The notes: a model not told the origin generated them from the letters alone. A stretch of 64,000 nt of DNA from Lampris incognitus (GCF_029633865.1 NC_079214.1:20366950-20430949); one strand, 5' to 3'. Numbered from the stretch's first letter, positions 35,771-47,816 are shown. Numbers and translations are program-made.

Positions 35771-36188
35771 CGTCTGGGTAGCGTAGTGGTCTATTCTGTT
35801 TTCTACCAACACAGGCATCGCTGGATCGAATCCCTGTGTTACGTCCGGCTTAGTTGGGCGTCCCTACAAATGCAATTGTCCGTGTCTGCGGGTGGGAAGC
35901 CGGATGTGGGTATGTGTCCTGGTCGCTGCACTAGAGCCTCCTCTGGTCAGTCGGGGTGCCTGTTCAGGGGGAGGGGGAACTGGGGGGAATAGCATGATCC
36001 TCCCATGCGCTACGTCCCCCTGGTGAAACTCCTCACTGTCAGGTGAAAAGAAGCGGCTGGCAACTCCACATGTATCAGAGGAGGCATGTGATAGTCTGCA
36101 GCTCTCTTCGGATTGGCAAAGGGTATGGCGCAGCAACCGGGATTTCTCGGAAGAGTGGGGTAATTGGCCAAGTACAATTGGGGAGAAA

Positions 36189-36190
<2 letters not shown>
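35771..36190 (+). mobile_element. SINE family A, near full length, tail turned into (GT)n
   Basis: Complete head and body. Instead of an A-rich tail, the final GGGGAGAAAAGG runs into a (GT)n tract at 36191-36244. Confidence 0.88.

Positions 36191-36244
<54 letters not shown>
36191..36244. repeat. (GT)n microsatellite at the tail of a SINE
   Basis: About 27 GT units starting exactly where the SINE-A at 35771 should have its A-rich tail. Confidence 0.94.
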
Positions 36245-36246
<2 letters not shown>

Positions 36247-36489
36247 TGTGGGGTGTGGGGCGTAGACCAGAAACCATGGACTTTAAATTGACTGGAAACA
36301 ATACCATGGCTAATAATTCCATATATCTTTCACATACTTGCATTTGTGATCACATATATGATCCTGATAAGTAAGAGTCAATGTGGTACATCTATACCGC
36401 TCTTTAATGCAAATCATAAATGCATCATTTATAGATGCTTTTTTTTTCAAAGCACAGCACCGTTAGATACACATTGTTTTTAGCATGGG

Positions 36490-36565
36490 TTGCCTGGGCG
36501 AGAATTAAATCCCCAGCTGAAGCAGTTTGGGTGTCACGTCATACCCACTGAGCAACAGGTCCACA
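36490..36565 (-). mobile_element. Degenerate tRNA-like SINE head
   Basis: Minus strand GACCTGTTGCTCAGTGGGTA followed by GGGGATTTAATTCTCGCCC, resembling box A and box B, without a recognisable body. Confidence 0.4.
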
Positions 36566-36569
36566 TCTT

Positions 36570-39186
36570 GAGCCAATATATTCGCATGATCTTCAAGCAT
36601 AACAGTCCTCTTATGCATGTATTGTCTACACAGGACATGTAAACATGCATTATAGACATAATCTGTGCAAAGACTTCCACCTACCATTCTGCTTTGCTTT
36701 CTGTTCATCTGAAAATATTTCTTTTAGATGCATATTGTATTATTGAATGAACAGACTGCGCTCTGTTAAAAATGCCAGTGTGCTAAGCCCCGACTCACGT
36801 GGCAGAGATCTCCCAACCTTGATTTGTTGTTACTCGGAGCTAATAAACTGAGCACATTATGCCAACATACTTATGAAAATAGCCAATTAGGGAGCAATAT
36901 CAGGCCGCTCGCAAATAGTCTTTATCCCAACAGATATGGAGACACTGTGTGCTTGTCAGTTCCCACTTTCTGAACAAAAGAGGCAGAGCCATCCAATTTC
37001 TGCACCCTCCCACCGGCATTGAATAAACAACAGGGTAAGCAGCAACATGGGGAGAAAGATGAATGGTCATGTCCAGCACTAAGAGCCCTTCAGAATCTTA
37101 AAGGGAAAATCAGAATTCACACATTATTCCTGTGACCTTCAACTGATCCGTTTTAATTGTTGACTGTGATAAGTATTTCCCCAAAGCTGAAAACCAGAGA
37201 ACCGAGGCTTGCGTCTGGGACATCATGAAGAGATGAAACCCGGAGATGCTCAACTAACAATGACCTCGCCGCCGACTTTGTGGACTCGTAAAATGTTTGA
37301 GCGCCTACACCCTTATGGGTTCTGTCTGACTTGCGTTTTTTAAAATGGCAAGGGTGCGAATATGCTTCTCTTCCCCATGAAATCATGTTGGGTGGTAGGG
37401 GGAGGAAAACGAAGCGCTGAGCTCCAATTGATTCTCAGTGAAGCAGGAAGAATATTTACATCGTCACAACATGGTCGAGAATGTTTGCTTTTGCTTACAG
37501 TTTTGCATGTCCACAAACAATGAGTGAACTGTATAAAGACAGCAATAAAACAGTCAATCCATTTTACGGGGGGGGGGGGGGTTCACCTTAAACACAAGGG
37601 AACACTGTGTGACATGGCATTGCTACCGAGAGCGGCTGAGCTCTGTATGGGACCAACCGAATTGGTTTTCTCATAAAAGTGCAAATGGAGCAATGATTTG
37701 GGGCTATTCATCTAGGCCAAGAGAATAAATGTGGCTAGTTAAGATGAGACAAATTAGAAAGTCGTGCTATGCCAGCAGAATCGTAAGTCGACAAAGAATA
37801 ATGATTTGCCATATTCTCCCAAAATGCTCGTTCTGTCTCTTGTGCATGTGTGTGCACATTTACACACACACACACACACAATATCATGGGCTCATACCCA
37901 AACACATGCACACAAAATGTTGCACAAATACCACATTCTCTCAGTTATATATCAGCCATTCATAGGCTTGCCGAGCACGGTTAGAAAATGTAAATCTAGG
38001 AGAATATAGTATCTGGAGAGGTGGGAAAAGGATGGAATTTGTGATGAGAGAGTAGGAATCATGCTTCACACTAAGGGATGTGTGTGTGTTGCTGTATCCT
38101 CTACGGCCAGGCATGTGCAACTGCATCTGCGCATCTATGTGTTTGTGTGTGTGTCTTTGTGTGTGTGTGTGCGTGTCTGTTTAGCATTCTGTGGAGAAGT
38201 GATGAGGGTCAGAGACGCCTGACCAATAGCAATGTCTCAGTGAAAAAAGGTCATGTTGTAGGGACGGACACACAGAAATGGGGAATAGAGAAAGAAAGGT
38301 GGTGGAGTGAAGGGGGGGGGGTCAGAGAATTAAAGAAGGCAAGGCACTCTGGGAACTGAACGTGAAGAGAAGGGAGGAAATGAAAAACTTATGCAAAAGC
38401 AAAATGAGTATATTGTCTATGTCCTGCAAATGCCCTGTATCTCTAGGTCAACTTTACAGGAGTTGAATTTTCTCCTCTGACAACTGTAGATTTATGACCT
38501 TTTATATGTAAAGAACTGCAGTAGTCCTATCACACATTTTATAAGGATTATTAAAAGGATTCCACACAAACCATGCTGCAATATGCATATTTTTCCTTTT
38601 TTTTTGAAAATGGCTTTTTGCACTCTCAACAAAAGACACTTACTGTTCATTTATTTCCCATTAGTTATGCTCAAATAGCTATACAGCCTCAGATTCTAAG
38701 CTACTTTGACATAATCAGAGATACTTAGTTTTCCAGCTTTATGTTGGTTTGTTGTCCTTTGTGATCTTAATATTTAGTGTCACACCAAGTTAAATATGCA
38801 TACTTAATTGGCCAGCAATATTAAACCGAATATTTCACGTGAACTTGAAAACCTGACAGTAAAAAGACGCGGAACGAAGTTACATCCCCGAAGGAATAAA
38901 GCATGAGAAAGTCACTATACACTCTCGATGGGAGTACCACATGCAAAATCCACAAAGGAAGATTACACTGTAGGACTATCGTTTGGTGATTATTTCTGGC
39001 TGCAAATTTCATTTTCAGAGGTTAGACTTTGTTCCAGAGTTACTGATGACTTCTTTCATCCTGTATGTGGAGGGACAACAGAGGAAATACAGGGTTTTTG
39101 CAGAATACTGACAGTATGGAACACCGAACAGGGACAGAAGGGGGTAAAGATGATTGGCAGGTCTATAGTGGGTGGACAGTACTTAC
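36570..39186. other. Intronic, near the tmem266 start exon
   Basis: Mostly unique-looking. Minor TG/CA tracts at 37861-37880 and 38131-38172, and G-runs at 37568-37581. No exon recognised other than the one ending at 39187. Confidence 0.55.
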
Positions 39187-39338
39187 TCAGCATTAGCCAT
39201 GTTGCTGAGTGATGGAGAAGAGAGAGGGGAGGTGGTGGTGGTGATGGAGGCGTTTTTCACAAGGGATCCACTCTTTTCTGCCTCTTGGACTACTGCCGTT
39301 CACCTTTTCACCTGACACACACTGCTCTCATGTTGAGC
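39187..39338 (-). CDS. tmem266: tmem266 exon 2, 5'UTR plus start codon
   Basis: On the minus strand a pyrimidine-rich stretch ending TTCTTCCCAG precedes this exon and a strong GTAAGT donor (39181-39186) follows it. Only the last 14 bases (39200 down to 39187) are coding: ATG GCT AAT GCT GA, giving Met-Ala-Asn-Ala and two bases of a split Glu codon. That phase fits the exon at 9284-9475 exactly. The ATG context (AACATGG) is a good vertebrate start. The rest of the exon would be 5'UTR. Human TMEM266 has a longer N-terminus before the same conserved segment, so the fish start is shorter by inference. No transcript evidence is available here; the support is the match of splice signals, phase and downstream protein. 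Confidence 0.7.
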
Positions 39339-39482
39339 CTGGGAAGAACACCATCATGGTTACAACTGACTAGCATATAAATCATGTATTTCAGTATGCG
39401 CAATTCATATGGCAAAATTTACGCAATTTATCATGCACATTACCAGTTGTACTCCACACAGGCATGCATGCACGCACGCATG

Positions 39483-39486
<4 letters not shown>

Positions 39487-39570
<84 letters not shown>
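39487..39570. repeat. (CA)n microsatellite
   Basis: About 41 CA units preceded by alternating GCATGCACGCA steps. It lies just upstream of the tmem266 start exon, within intron 1. Confidence 0.94.
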
Positions 39571-39572
<2 letters not shown>

Positions 39573-40149
39573 TCCCCTTTTTGAACTTTTCTGGAGTATC
39601 GCTAACCCGCTGGTGTTATTTGATGCTTCCCAATTAAATCCCGAAGGGATGAGTAAAGTTAATAGAATTTAATTGGACAGTTTTTTGTTTTTGTTTTGCT
39701 GGTTAGTTTGGGGGGGTTTTTTGTGCAAAATATTTTACAATTACAAGTGAACACTAAGTGATGAGTAACCTCTGGAATTTATTACCCATGGTGTTTAGTA
39801 GGCAAAACCTGGTCATTTTCAAGACCCATATAGCTTTACAGTTCATTAGATATAACAGGTTAAATAATGTTTAAATAGCTTTAAAATTTGCAAATGTCAT
39901 CATTAATGCTAAATATTTTCAAGCATGCAGAACTCTGTATTCTAAGAGGTTTGGGTGATATTGGGCTATACAGGTGAGATTGACTTTACTTGCATTACAA
40001 GCTTGGCAATAAGTGGAACTTGAATCAGAGTAATCTGAGTCCATTTCTGCAGACTGACTTAACCCCTTTTTCTTGGGGTTGTCATGAAAACTGACAGTGG
40101 CAAAGACGTAATTGGCTAAAAACAGTACCTCAAGGCTTATTAAGTCATA

Positions 40150-40270
40150 TTTTTAAATTGCATTGCATTGATTATATATATATATATATATTCTATCATG
40201 GGGCTTTGAAAGGCGCTTAACTGAGTTTCTTTCTGCAACTTCATCAGACTCTGTGAACGTGGTGTAGGAA
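40150..40270 (-). other. (AT)n plus weak hammerhead-like motif, tentative
   Basis: After (AT)n at 40170-40190 the minus strand reads CTGATGA (40244-40238) and GAAAC further down (about 40227-40223). The intervening stem is poor and no GTC site is clear. It may be another Penelope-like end. Confidence 0.25.
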
Positions 40271-40751
40271 TCGTAACTCCTGCATCATTCATTTTAATCA
40301 ACTTTTAATATGAACTTAAAACTTTCAACCAAGCCCCTGAAGCGTTTATATCAGGTCCCGGTAAATCATTTACAAGTTAATATGACTGCCACTTTCAGGG
40401 ACGCCAGCAAATTTACACAGCTCGCATCTCTGTATAGACCGGAGGAGGTAATTCACACACCGTGTCCCGATTCCTGAGAGGAGACGCTAAATAAGAGCAT
40501 CGCGCAAAATCCCTTCAGCCACAGTACGCTGTTGGAGGTGCGGAGCCCCAACTAAGTGCAATACTTCCTCAAAACAAAATAGGCCTACCTGACAGTGATT
40601 TACATTGTTAACCGTGTGATCGTGGCTCCCACTGCCCCTTTCGCAGATGGCAAAGTCTCCCTTGGCGGCGATCAGAGTAAAGTAAGGCAGCACAGGGCTG
40701 GCAGTGTGTGGGCTGCAGCTATCCTTAGCACTTTTGCATTGGACAAGCGCC

Positions 40752-40778
40752 CCTGCTGCTGCTGCTGCTGCTGCTGCT
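40752..40778. repeat. (CTG)n/(CAG)n trinucleotide repeat
   Basis: About eight to nine uninterrupted CTG units on the plus strand, equivalent to CAG on the tmem266 sense strand. It falls inside the probable 5'UTR exon. Open frames across it give poly-Ala or poly-Gln, but they run into the predicted donor and match nothing I recognise, so I treat it as non-coding. Confidence 0.85.
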
Positions 40779-40944
40779 TTTCCTGCTCCCACTTGTGCTG
40801 CTGGGATTCCGATGCTAAATCAAAAAAGGGCTGGATCTCCAACGCAAGCATCGTCACTCGGCAAGATCATATTAGCCCCGTGAGCGTCCGTCGGCCGACT
40901 GGATGACCACCGACATGCATGGTCCTGGCTTCAATAGCGGGGAG

Positions 40945-40946
<2 letters not shown>

Positions 40947-40975
<29 letters not shown>
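40947..40975. repeat. (GT)n in the tmem266 promoter region
   Basis: About 14 GT units within the CpG-rich region. A (CA)n tract lies at 41129-41144. Confidence 0.9.
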
Positions 40976-40979
<4 letters not shown>

Positions 40980-41820
40980 CGCTCCAGCTCGGCTCCTCTT
41001 CATCCGAGGGTTTCCCCTGCGTGCGCGCAGCGGGGAGCCCTCCCTCCGTAAAGGAGCTGTCCAGGTGCCTCAGCAGCGACGAAGCCCTGGCTGTCTCCTA
41101 CCGCGTCCCTCTAAACGACACTTAAAAAACACACACACACACAAAGTGAATTTGGTCCAAACCCTATGAAAACACTGGTGTTTTCGACTGCCTGTACACA
41201 GCCAGTGAATCGTGTGACATTTGCATCGGTCCGGTCACGACACGGCAGTGTAGGAAGTGTTCGCTGTGTTTGATGTGGGGTGATTTTCTCCTCTCCCTCT
41301 CTCTCTCTCCATCTCTCTCTCCCTCTCTCCCCCGGTACGCATTTCCCGATAGAGCGAACTGGAAACGAATTTATCGCCACGCTTGGCAAAACAGCGTTAC
41401 GCCTGCTAGGTCGTCGCTTTTCATTTCAAGAGCGTTTTCTTTTTTTTATGGGTTCCCAAAATAAAGATACTATGGGAATATAAATTGCCTTTATGGCAAT
41501 TGGCTTAACCGTTTGTCATTCATCGGGATTAGCCAGTCGATGGTTAAAGCGCACATCAATCACTCCCGCGGCTCCCTTCTTTACCCGAGCACGCCTGGTG
41601 GACGTGGGCTGCCGAGGACGTCGCAGGCTGAAAACGGGATTTAAAACTGGGCGCAAAGAAAGAAAACGGGTGATGTGGATGGATGGCGGCAGGCCTGCGT
41701 ACGTTCCCGGCGACTAAAACCGAGAAAACGGCGCCAACTCTTCCACCGGATGAGGTCAAAACAGGCCTGTGTTTTTAAGGTAACGCAGAGGTTTTCCCTC
41801 AAAATAACTCAATATCTATT

Positions 41821-41844
41821 AAAAAAAAAAAAAAAAAAAAAAAA
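41821..41844. repeat. Poly-A run, 24 bases
   Basis: An uninterrupted A24 on the plus strand between the promoter region and the fbxo22 3' end. Confidence 0.92.
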
Positions 41845-41879
41845 GAGGGGGAGTGTCATTTCTTTATCATTTATTGAGA

Positions 41880-43578
41880 AGATGAACGACGATCAATTCA
41901 GAACATATGATTTGGCACATTTTGTAGAAAAGTGCATGTATATCAAACCCATTTTGTTCAGCAAAGCAAAAGACTACCTTAAAAACAAATCCCAAAAGGA
42001 TAAACTAAATATGAAGATTGTGTGCATCACACAATCGCCCAAGCATTGTATTGATGCCAAGTACCAATTGAACAAAGTTCTACAAATGAACTGACTAGAA
42101 CAAAACTATAGTCTTGCAACTACTATAGTTGCAGAAGGTGAAAAGCTGTACCTCGGGCCAGCAACTTCAAAGATAGAAAGGAAATTTAAAAAAAAAATCA
42201 CTTAACAACGCTGTTTACTGGTAACATCTCCTTGGGATGTTTTCCACAGTGAGTAAGTGAAAAGCAAAGCATCAGGATATGACAACCAATGCCTGCAAAC
42301 TGTTGCATAAAACAAAGCCAACTCTTAACCTTAGATTTGAACAGGATTACAGATGTGCAAAATGAAAGTTAAGTCACAGAAATTACAGGATTTCAAAATA
42401 GCGATTTACAATTGAAAATGTTGGCAAAAATATTTGAATTGTAACACTTACCCCAAAACTGTGATAACATGGGTCCTGTAGCACATTTTCATTTGTCACA
42501 GTACTCCGAGGGACGCAGAAACATTTCATGTTTTCCCGTAAAACCTTAACACAGTCCGCTTTTAATGAAAACATGAATGACTCTGCTAAAGCCTGAAACA
42601 GGACAGTAAATTTTTAATTGGTCCAGAATTTTTAACGTGTTTTGTGTTCACTGTTACTGAAACTGCAACGTTCCATGATTACATCATGGATGTGTTGTCT
42701 GGTCTCATTTTAGGGATTCAAAAAATGTTGGGGGAAAAAAACTGAATAAACTACCTATGATCATTAAAATGAACACAAAACCTTCCTAAAACACAATGTT
42801 TTGGGAAGGGTTTTTTTTTCCCTTTAAGTAATAGAGACCAATAAACCAGTCAGTTAGCAACTGCAAACAGTGGGAAATATCCAACATGCAGACAAATAAA
42901 GAGGCACTATAAGATTCTGAGTGAAATCCCTTTGCTCACTTGTGGCCATTGCACACATGTCAGCTGTAACAGGGTAGGCATACGTTATGGTTTTGCCACT
43001 GGTAAAACACAAAGGCTTACTGAACTGGGAAAAATAACAAATTAAGACTGCCTTTTCTTTGAAAGAGGAAAATTATGTCCTTACTGACTTGAATAAAAAA
43101 GTGCCTTGTCTGAATCAACAATTATTACAACAGCTTGATACACACTTGTTATAATTTACTCAACCATGAAGCAAAGAGACAATGAGGTTAACCTTTGAAA
43201 GTAAGATATTACTTGAAAGTGTGCCTAAATTAGGGGGAAATATATACATATATACAATGTGAGAATGCTATATTACATATGAAGGTAGGACAAAAGAGAT
43301 GATCGGTTTCATCTTCACAGCATTCTATCTGAATGTTGTAGTGAGAACACATCACGTTTTAGGCAAAATCATGTTTACGCAGTCCCCAAGTGATTCCTTG
43401 CATGACTTCCATAATGTTGCCAATACAAAGATGGCTCCAAAGATGATTTTGTTTTCTCAAGAACAGTAATGACTCAGTCATGTTATAAGTTGTGCAAGTA
43501 ATACGAGAACTGTACTGTTGTTTGCAGTTCCTGATAGGCGCACTGTCTGTAACTCTGTCCGGTGAATCTGACTGCCTT
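41880..43578. other. Between tmem266 promoter and fbxo22 stop; 3'UTR region
   Basis: Must contain the fbxo22 3'UTR on the minus strand. AATAAA on that strand occurs at 41866-41871, which would give a 1.7-kb UTR, so the true poly-A site is uncertain. No nrg4-like EGF exon is seen on the plus strand. Confidence 0.5.
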
Positions 43579-43972
43579 TCAACCTAGATGGACCAGGGTC
43601 ATGACTGTGGTGTACTCATGCTGCAGACTGTCTGTGTCTGCGTCGCATAGTGTGTAGTCCTCTTTCACTATACGATCACAGCCAATCTCGCCATTTCCAA
43701 ACAGGCCAAAGAGCGGCGTGTTTGGGAACACTTTGTGGAAGGCGTCAGCCTCCACATTGCTCTGGTTGTTGTAGTAGCTCTGGCCTCTCCCCACGCAGGC
43801 AAACATAAAGCCTAAGGTGTTGCGCTCTGGAAGTTTGGCTGCCTTTAGTCGGTGGATGGTGGCCTCAGCTGCCTTGGGGCTACCGACGTCCTGATCGAGC
43901 AGCACTGAGGCCCCCTGGACTCTGGGGCCACTTAGGGCGAGTCCCACAACACCATATGCGCCCTGGCCACAG
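43579..43972 (-). CDS. fbxo22: fbxo22 last coding exon, FIST_C domain end
   Basis: Terminal exon of FBXO22, the substrate-recognition F-box subunit of an SCF ubiquitin ligase. Sense strand is minus, from the acceptor CTCTAG (43973-43978) to the TGA at 43579-43581; 1 base plus 131 codons including the stop. It reads [18 protein letters not shown], then [40 protein letters not shown] and ends [10 protein letters not shown]. These are hallmark segments of the C-terminal FIST domain of vertebrate FBXO22. The mammalian protein continues about three residues further. The frame is intact and phases join the exon at 47817-47982 (TG|C, Cys). The intron before it is about 3.8 kb and contains LINE, Tc1 and SINE insertions. 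Confidence 0.95.
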
Positions 43973-44307
43973 CTAGAGTGAGAAAAGAGAACAGCAGTAA
44001 AGAGATCAGAAAAGAGTGAGAGAGAGAAACAGAAAGAAGACAAAGAGTAAGAGTGTGAGAGAAAGAGGATCAGTTATGGTCTATAAAAAGTATCCTGTAA
44101 CTTAAGTCAGTAAGAGACTTACGTAGTATACTTCCTGACAACTGTGAAAGATAATGGCCAACAGTGCCTCAAGATGTGCTTATCCTTGAATTTTTACAAC
44201 TCCATTCTCACCTCAAAATTTTAATGTACTGAATTATTCAATAGATTCAAACCATTTATGAAGCTTTTCTTTACTCAAAAAAAAAATCATCCACAAAAGT
44301 ATTCACA

Positions 44308-44366
44308 TTACATTACAGTCATTTAGCCGACGCTTTTATCCAAAGCGACTTACAATAAGTGCATTT
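44308..44366. repeat. Dispersed 'CGCTTTTATCCAAAGCGACT' core
   Basis: A compact imperfect palindrome (AGCCGACGCTTTTATCCAAA, GCGACTTACAATAAGTGC) related to the end of the SINE at 17885. No tRNA-like head is recognisable next to it. Confidence 0.55.
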
Positions 44367-44369
44367 AAT

Positions 44370-44892
44370 TCACCCTCCATACCAGAGTCAATCATTTGTA
44401 GATAGGTCCTTGGCAGCAATTACAGCTCTGCAAAATTAGGTGGAGTGTCAGCGGTCAGCAATTTTTAGGATATACCAAAGATTTTCAAAGGGATTTAAGT
44501 CTGGACTTTGGCTGGGCTATTTCAGAATCTTGACCTTTTTTTTCCAAATAATTCTTTAGTAGATTTTGTTATTGTTGTCCAGTTCAAACATTAACCTTTA
44601 CCCTAAAGGTAAAGGCCTCCCTCAGACTAAATCAGGTTATCAAGGAATTAGCCTGTATTTGGCTCCAGCCATCTTGTGCTTGATGGCAACTAGTGTTCCA
44701 GTCCCCCTTGCAGAAAAGCAACCAAACAGTATGATGTTGCCACCACCATGCTTGTGTTGTTTTTAGTCTGTGCCAAACATGGCCCATTGCTTTCAGGTTA
44801 AAGAGTTCAACTTCAGTCTCATCAAAAAACAAAATCTTATTCAAGAAGGTCTCATATATCATCACATGGCTTCAGACAGCCTCATCTTGGTA
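44370..44892 (-). mobile_element. Tc1-like remnant, minus strand
   Basis: Minus strand reads KILFFDETEVELFNLKAMGH and [16 protein letters not shown] in one frame, similar to the catalytic-Asp region of Tc1 proteins (DETKVELFG-type). It is interrupted on its right by the LINE at 44895. A stretch at about 47275-47440 (GGGGGTGAAAACTTATG) may be its displaced far end. Confidence 0.6.
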
Positions 44893-44894
44893 GT

Positions 44895-45775
44895 TTCTTA
44901 GACTTGGACTACTTTTATTGTCATTGCCTCATATGCATGTCTCATACATACAAGGGAATGAAATTATGTTTAACAAGGACCAGTGTCGCATAAAAACAAA
45001 TACACAATATTAAAAACAAAAAGTGCATTAAAAACAAAAATTACTTCACAGACCTAAACATCACAAGCACACCTGACACAGACAGTGAGTAAGACGGTCA
45101 AAAAGTCATTTTGTGGAAGGTCTAAGTGTTCAGGCTGTTGAGGAACCTCACAGCCTGAGGAATGAAACTACAGCAGTCTGGTGGAGGCGGCACGGATGCT
45201 CCGGATGCCTATTGCCAGAAGGTGGGAGGGTGAAGTGGATGTGAGAAGGGTGGGTGGGGTCCTTCACGATGCTGAGAGCCTACCGGGTGCCCCGTGCGTC
45301 ATAGATGGCCTGGATGGATGGGAGAGCAGTTCCTATGTTCTTTCCAGCTGTCTTCACTATCCGCTGTCGTGATTTGTGGTCGGAGGCCTTGTAGTTGCCA
45401 TGCCAGACAGAGATACAGCTGGTCAGAATGCTCTCTGTGGTGCCTCTGTAGAATGTGATGAGGATGGGTGGGGGGAGAGAGACTCGCCTTCTTCAGACAC
45501 CACAGGAAGTGAAGATGCTGCTGGGCCTTCTTGGCGAGCGCAGTGACATATAAGGACCAAGAGAGGTCCTCTGTGATGTGAACTTCCAGGAACTTAACAC
45601 TGCTGACTCTCTCCACGTCCATACCATTGATGGTCAGAGGGGTATGGTGGGCGCTGGTCTTTCTAAAGTCAATAATGACCTCCTTAGTTTTTCCTATGTT
45701 TCGGAAGAGATTGTCGTGCCATGTTGTTGCAGTGGACCTTATGGCAGTTCTAGGAAGTTTCAAAGCTTTGCCAAT
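44895..45775 (-). mobile_element. LINE 3' fragment of CR1/L2/Rex-like type
   Basis: Minus strand codes KTKEVIIDFRKTSAHHTPL, TINGMDVERVSSVKFLEVHI, TEDLSWSLYVTALAKKAQQ and LHFLWCLKKASL, a segment typical of the region after the reverse transcriptase core in fish CR1/L2/Rex-type LINEs. Downstream frames are broken. It ends in A-rich sequence towards 44900. It lies in the last intron of fbxo22, next to a Tc1 remnant it may have entered. Confidence 0.75.
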
Positions 45776-45914
45776 CTTTTTACAACTCTTTACAGCTTTT
45801 TGGTCATGACAGCAGGAGTGATCTGTTCAACTGTAAAACCTCACAAAGATGATATTAATTGTAAAATCACCCAAGTGAAAACAGGTGGAATCGAAATCAA
45901 CATGGGTTGTCCTT

Positions 45915-47258
45915 TGGGATGGGACAACATAGGATTTTATCGCGAATCACAATAAAAAAAAAATCACGAAAAGTTGATCATGGTGAATTTCCATTATCAG
46001 GACAATCATAAATGGGGATAAACATGAATATCTTAACATGAGTGACTTGAAAAAGCTGTCGGCAAGTCAGATCCGTAACTTCGGGGATTGGCTCTAACTG
46101 AGAATCCCCATTGGAAGTGAGGTGAACAGTGCATATGCGTTCTGTCATTCAATCCATACTGACTGATTCTTCCAAAAACACCTACCCAACTGGATGCTGA
46201 AGACTGTTCTGGGAAGTACAAACCACTAGCATTGAAGTGTCACAGAAAATCGGTAAAGTTTTGTTTATTCTTGCCATGTAACTGTTAGGCGGCACAGTGG
46301 TGCAGCGGTCGCCTCACAGCAAGAAGGTCCAAAGTTCGAGCCCTGGAGTAGTCCAACCTTGGGGGTGGTCCCAGGTCGTCCTCTGTGTGGAGTTTGTGTG
46401 TTCTCCCCGTGTCTGCGTGGGTTTCCTCCGGGTGCTCCGGTTTCCTCCCACAGTCCAAAGACATGTAGGTCAGGTGAATCAGCCGTACTAAGTTGTCCCT
46501 AGGTGTGAATGTGTTTGTGTATGTCGGCCCTGTGATGGCCTGGCGGCCTGTCCAGGGATTCTCCCCACCTGCCGCCCGATGACTTTTGGGATAGGCTCCA
46601 GCATCCCCACAACCCTGAGAGCAGGAGAAGCGGTTCGGATATGGATATAACTGTAAAATTTTGATTCAACATATACAATTCAATATACAAGTTTGTTTGT
46701 ATTCCTAATGACCAGTACCACCTCGTGGTAGTTTTTTGTACAAACGTAAAGAAAATTAAAGTCTGACTGTACTCAAAGTAACAAACTCAGACAGACAGAG
46801 CCTTGAACCATCAATATAGACATGGTTAATAAGTCCAAAACACATATACAGAGGGATATTTGTTTGATTTAAACAGCTGTCTGTGCAGATTACGCTTCAC
46901 TTAACGTGACAAAAATAGACTCAAAGTGTAAAAAACACAGGGGGTCTCAGTGAGATGAGTTCCCCCCCAAGTCAGTGTGGATTGATACATTTGATAAAAT
47001 GGAAGGGTATCTGATGTCGGACCCCTCTCACAGATCTCCCCAGCTACGGTGACCACCGGGGGCCCCGCTCTCACAGGGTCTCCCCCCAGAATATGGAAAT
47101 TTGACTAAATGAAAGAATAAAACAAATTCCAGTATGTCTTTGTGCCATTTTAAGAGTTTTAAGCATATTTTGATGATTATCAGGATAATATTGTGAATCA
47201 CAATTATTTTGGCCCGGATCATCGTGACATGAAATTTTCATACCGTCCCACCCCTAGT
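45915..47258. mobile_element. Possible non-autonomous DNA element, tentative
   Basis: TGGGATGGGACAACATAGG at 45917 and, reversed, AGGGGTGGGACGGTATG at 47257 look like inverted ends. Both are followed inward by ATTGTGATTCAC-like sequence. The interior has no coding potential and contains the full SINE-B at 46288-46646. Confidence 0.35.
46288..46646 (+). mobile_element. tRNA-derived SINE, family B, full length
   Basis: Head GGCGGCACAGTGGTGCAGCG with box B-like AAGTTCGAGCCC, then TGTGTGGAGTTTGTGTGTTC, GTCTGCGTGGGTTTCCTCCG, TAAGTTGTCCCTAGGTGTGA, GATGGCCTGGCGGCCTGTCC and GGGATAGGCTCCAGCATCCC. It ends near AGCGGTTCGGATATGG. Eight copies or parts occur in this window. Confidence 0.9.
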
Positions 47259-47816
47259 TGTCATTGTTTTGTTTTTTTTATACAAAGGGGGTGAAAACTT
47301 ATGTAAGTAATTTTCAAGGTTTTATTTTAATACAACTCTGAGGACATCTAAATCCTTAAGTTCATCTTGACATTTTAAAGAAATACACAGGAGTAGAAAA
47401 TATCCAATCTAATTATATTCGAATTTCACTCTGCAACACAGCAAAACGAGAAATAATCAATGGTGGGTGATTACTTTCATAAACCCCAGCATTTCTTTTC
47501 ACAAAGGCAAACAAATGGTTTGGTGCATCGTTTTATAGCCTTAACCAAACAGCATTTCCCTGGTGTCCTCGTCTTCCCAAATAGCTACAGGCTCAGAGCT
47601 GAGAAAAAATGGGTTGAAATAAGTTTTCGAGTATCTGAACTACTGGAAATAGCCTTGATTTATCTTACTGGATGCACACTGAGCCTCAAAATTAGACAAA
47701 TCACTAGTATGCAAGATAACACAAGCACTTCTTCCGCATTAGAACATTAATTCTCTCAAGCTTGGAGGGGATATGCCTCATTCAAAATATGATTTAAATG
47801 CAGGACTATAACTTAC

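Larger units (their letters stand above)
40589..41750 (-). promoter_or_regulatory. tmem266: CpG-rich promoter and probable non-coding exon 1 of tmem266
   Basis: This stretch is much richer in C, G and CpG than its surroundings. It lies directly upstream, in minus-strand sense, of the tmem266 start exon. A consensus donor CAG|GTAGGC lies at 40584-40591 on the minus strand, so a first, non-coding exon probably ends at 40589. Its 5' edge cannot be set from sequence and is likely somewhere near 40.9-41.1 kb. The putative exon contains a trinucleotide repeat, (CTG)8-9 on the plus strand at about 40752-40778, and a (GT)n tract lies at 40947-40975. No TATA box is evident. The divergent plus-strand direction could also be served by this promoter, but I see no plus-strand coding exon near it. 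Confidence 0.5.

Noticed and set aside
40487..40906. Open frames with poly-Ala or poly-Gln in the CpG-rich region
   Set aside because: They cross the predicted tmem266 exon 1 donor, match no protein I recognise and are explained by the CTG repeat.
41880..42094. Open frame after the poly-A run (MNDDQFRTYDLAHFVEKC)
   Set aside because: Looks somewhat protein-like but has no recognised homologue, no splice context and no intact start beyond an A-run; not enough to call a gene or an nrg4 exon.
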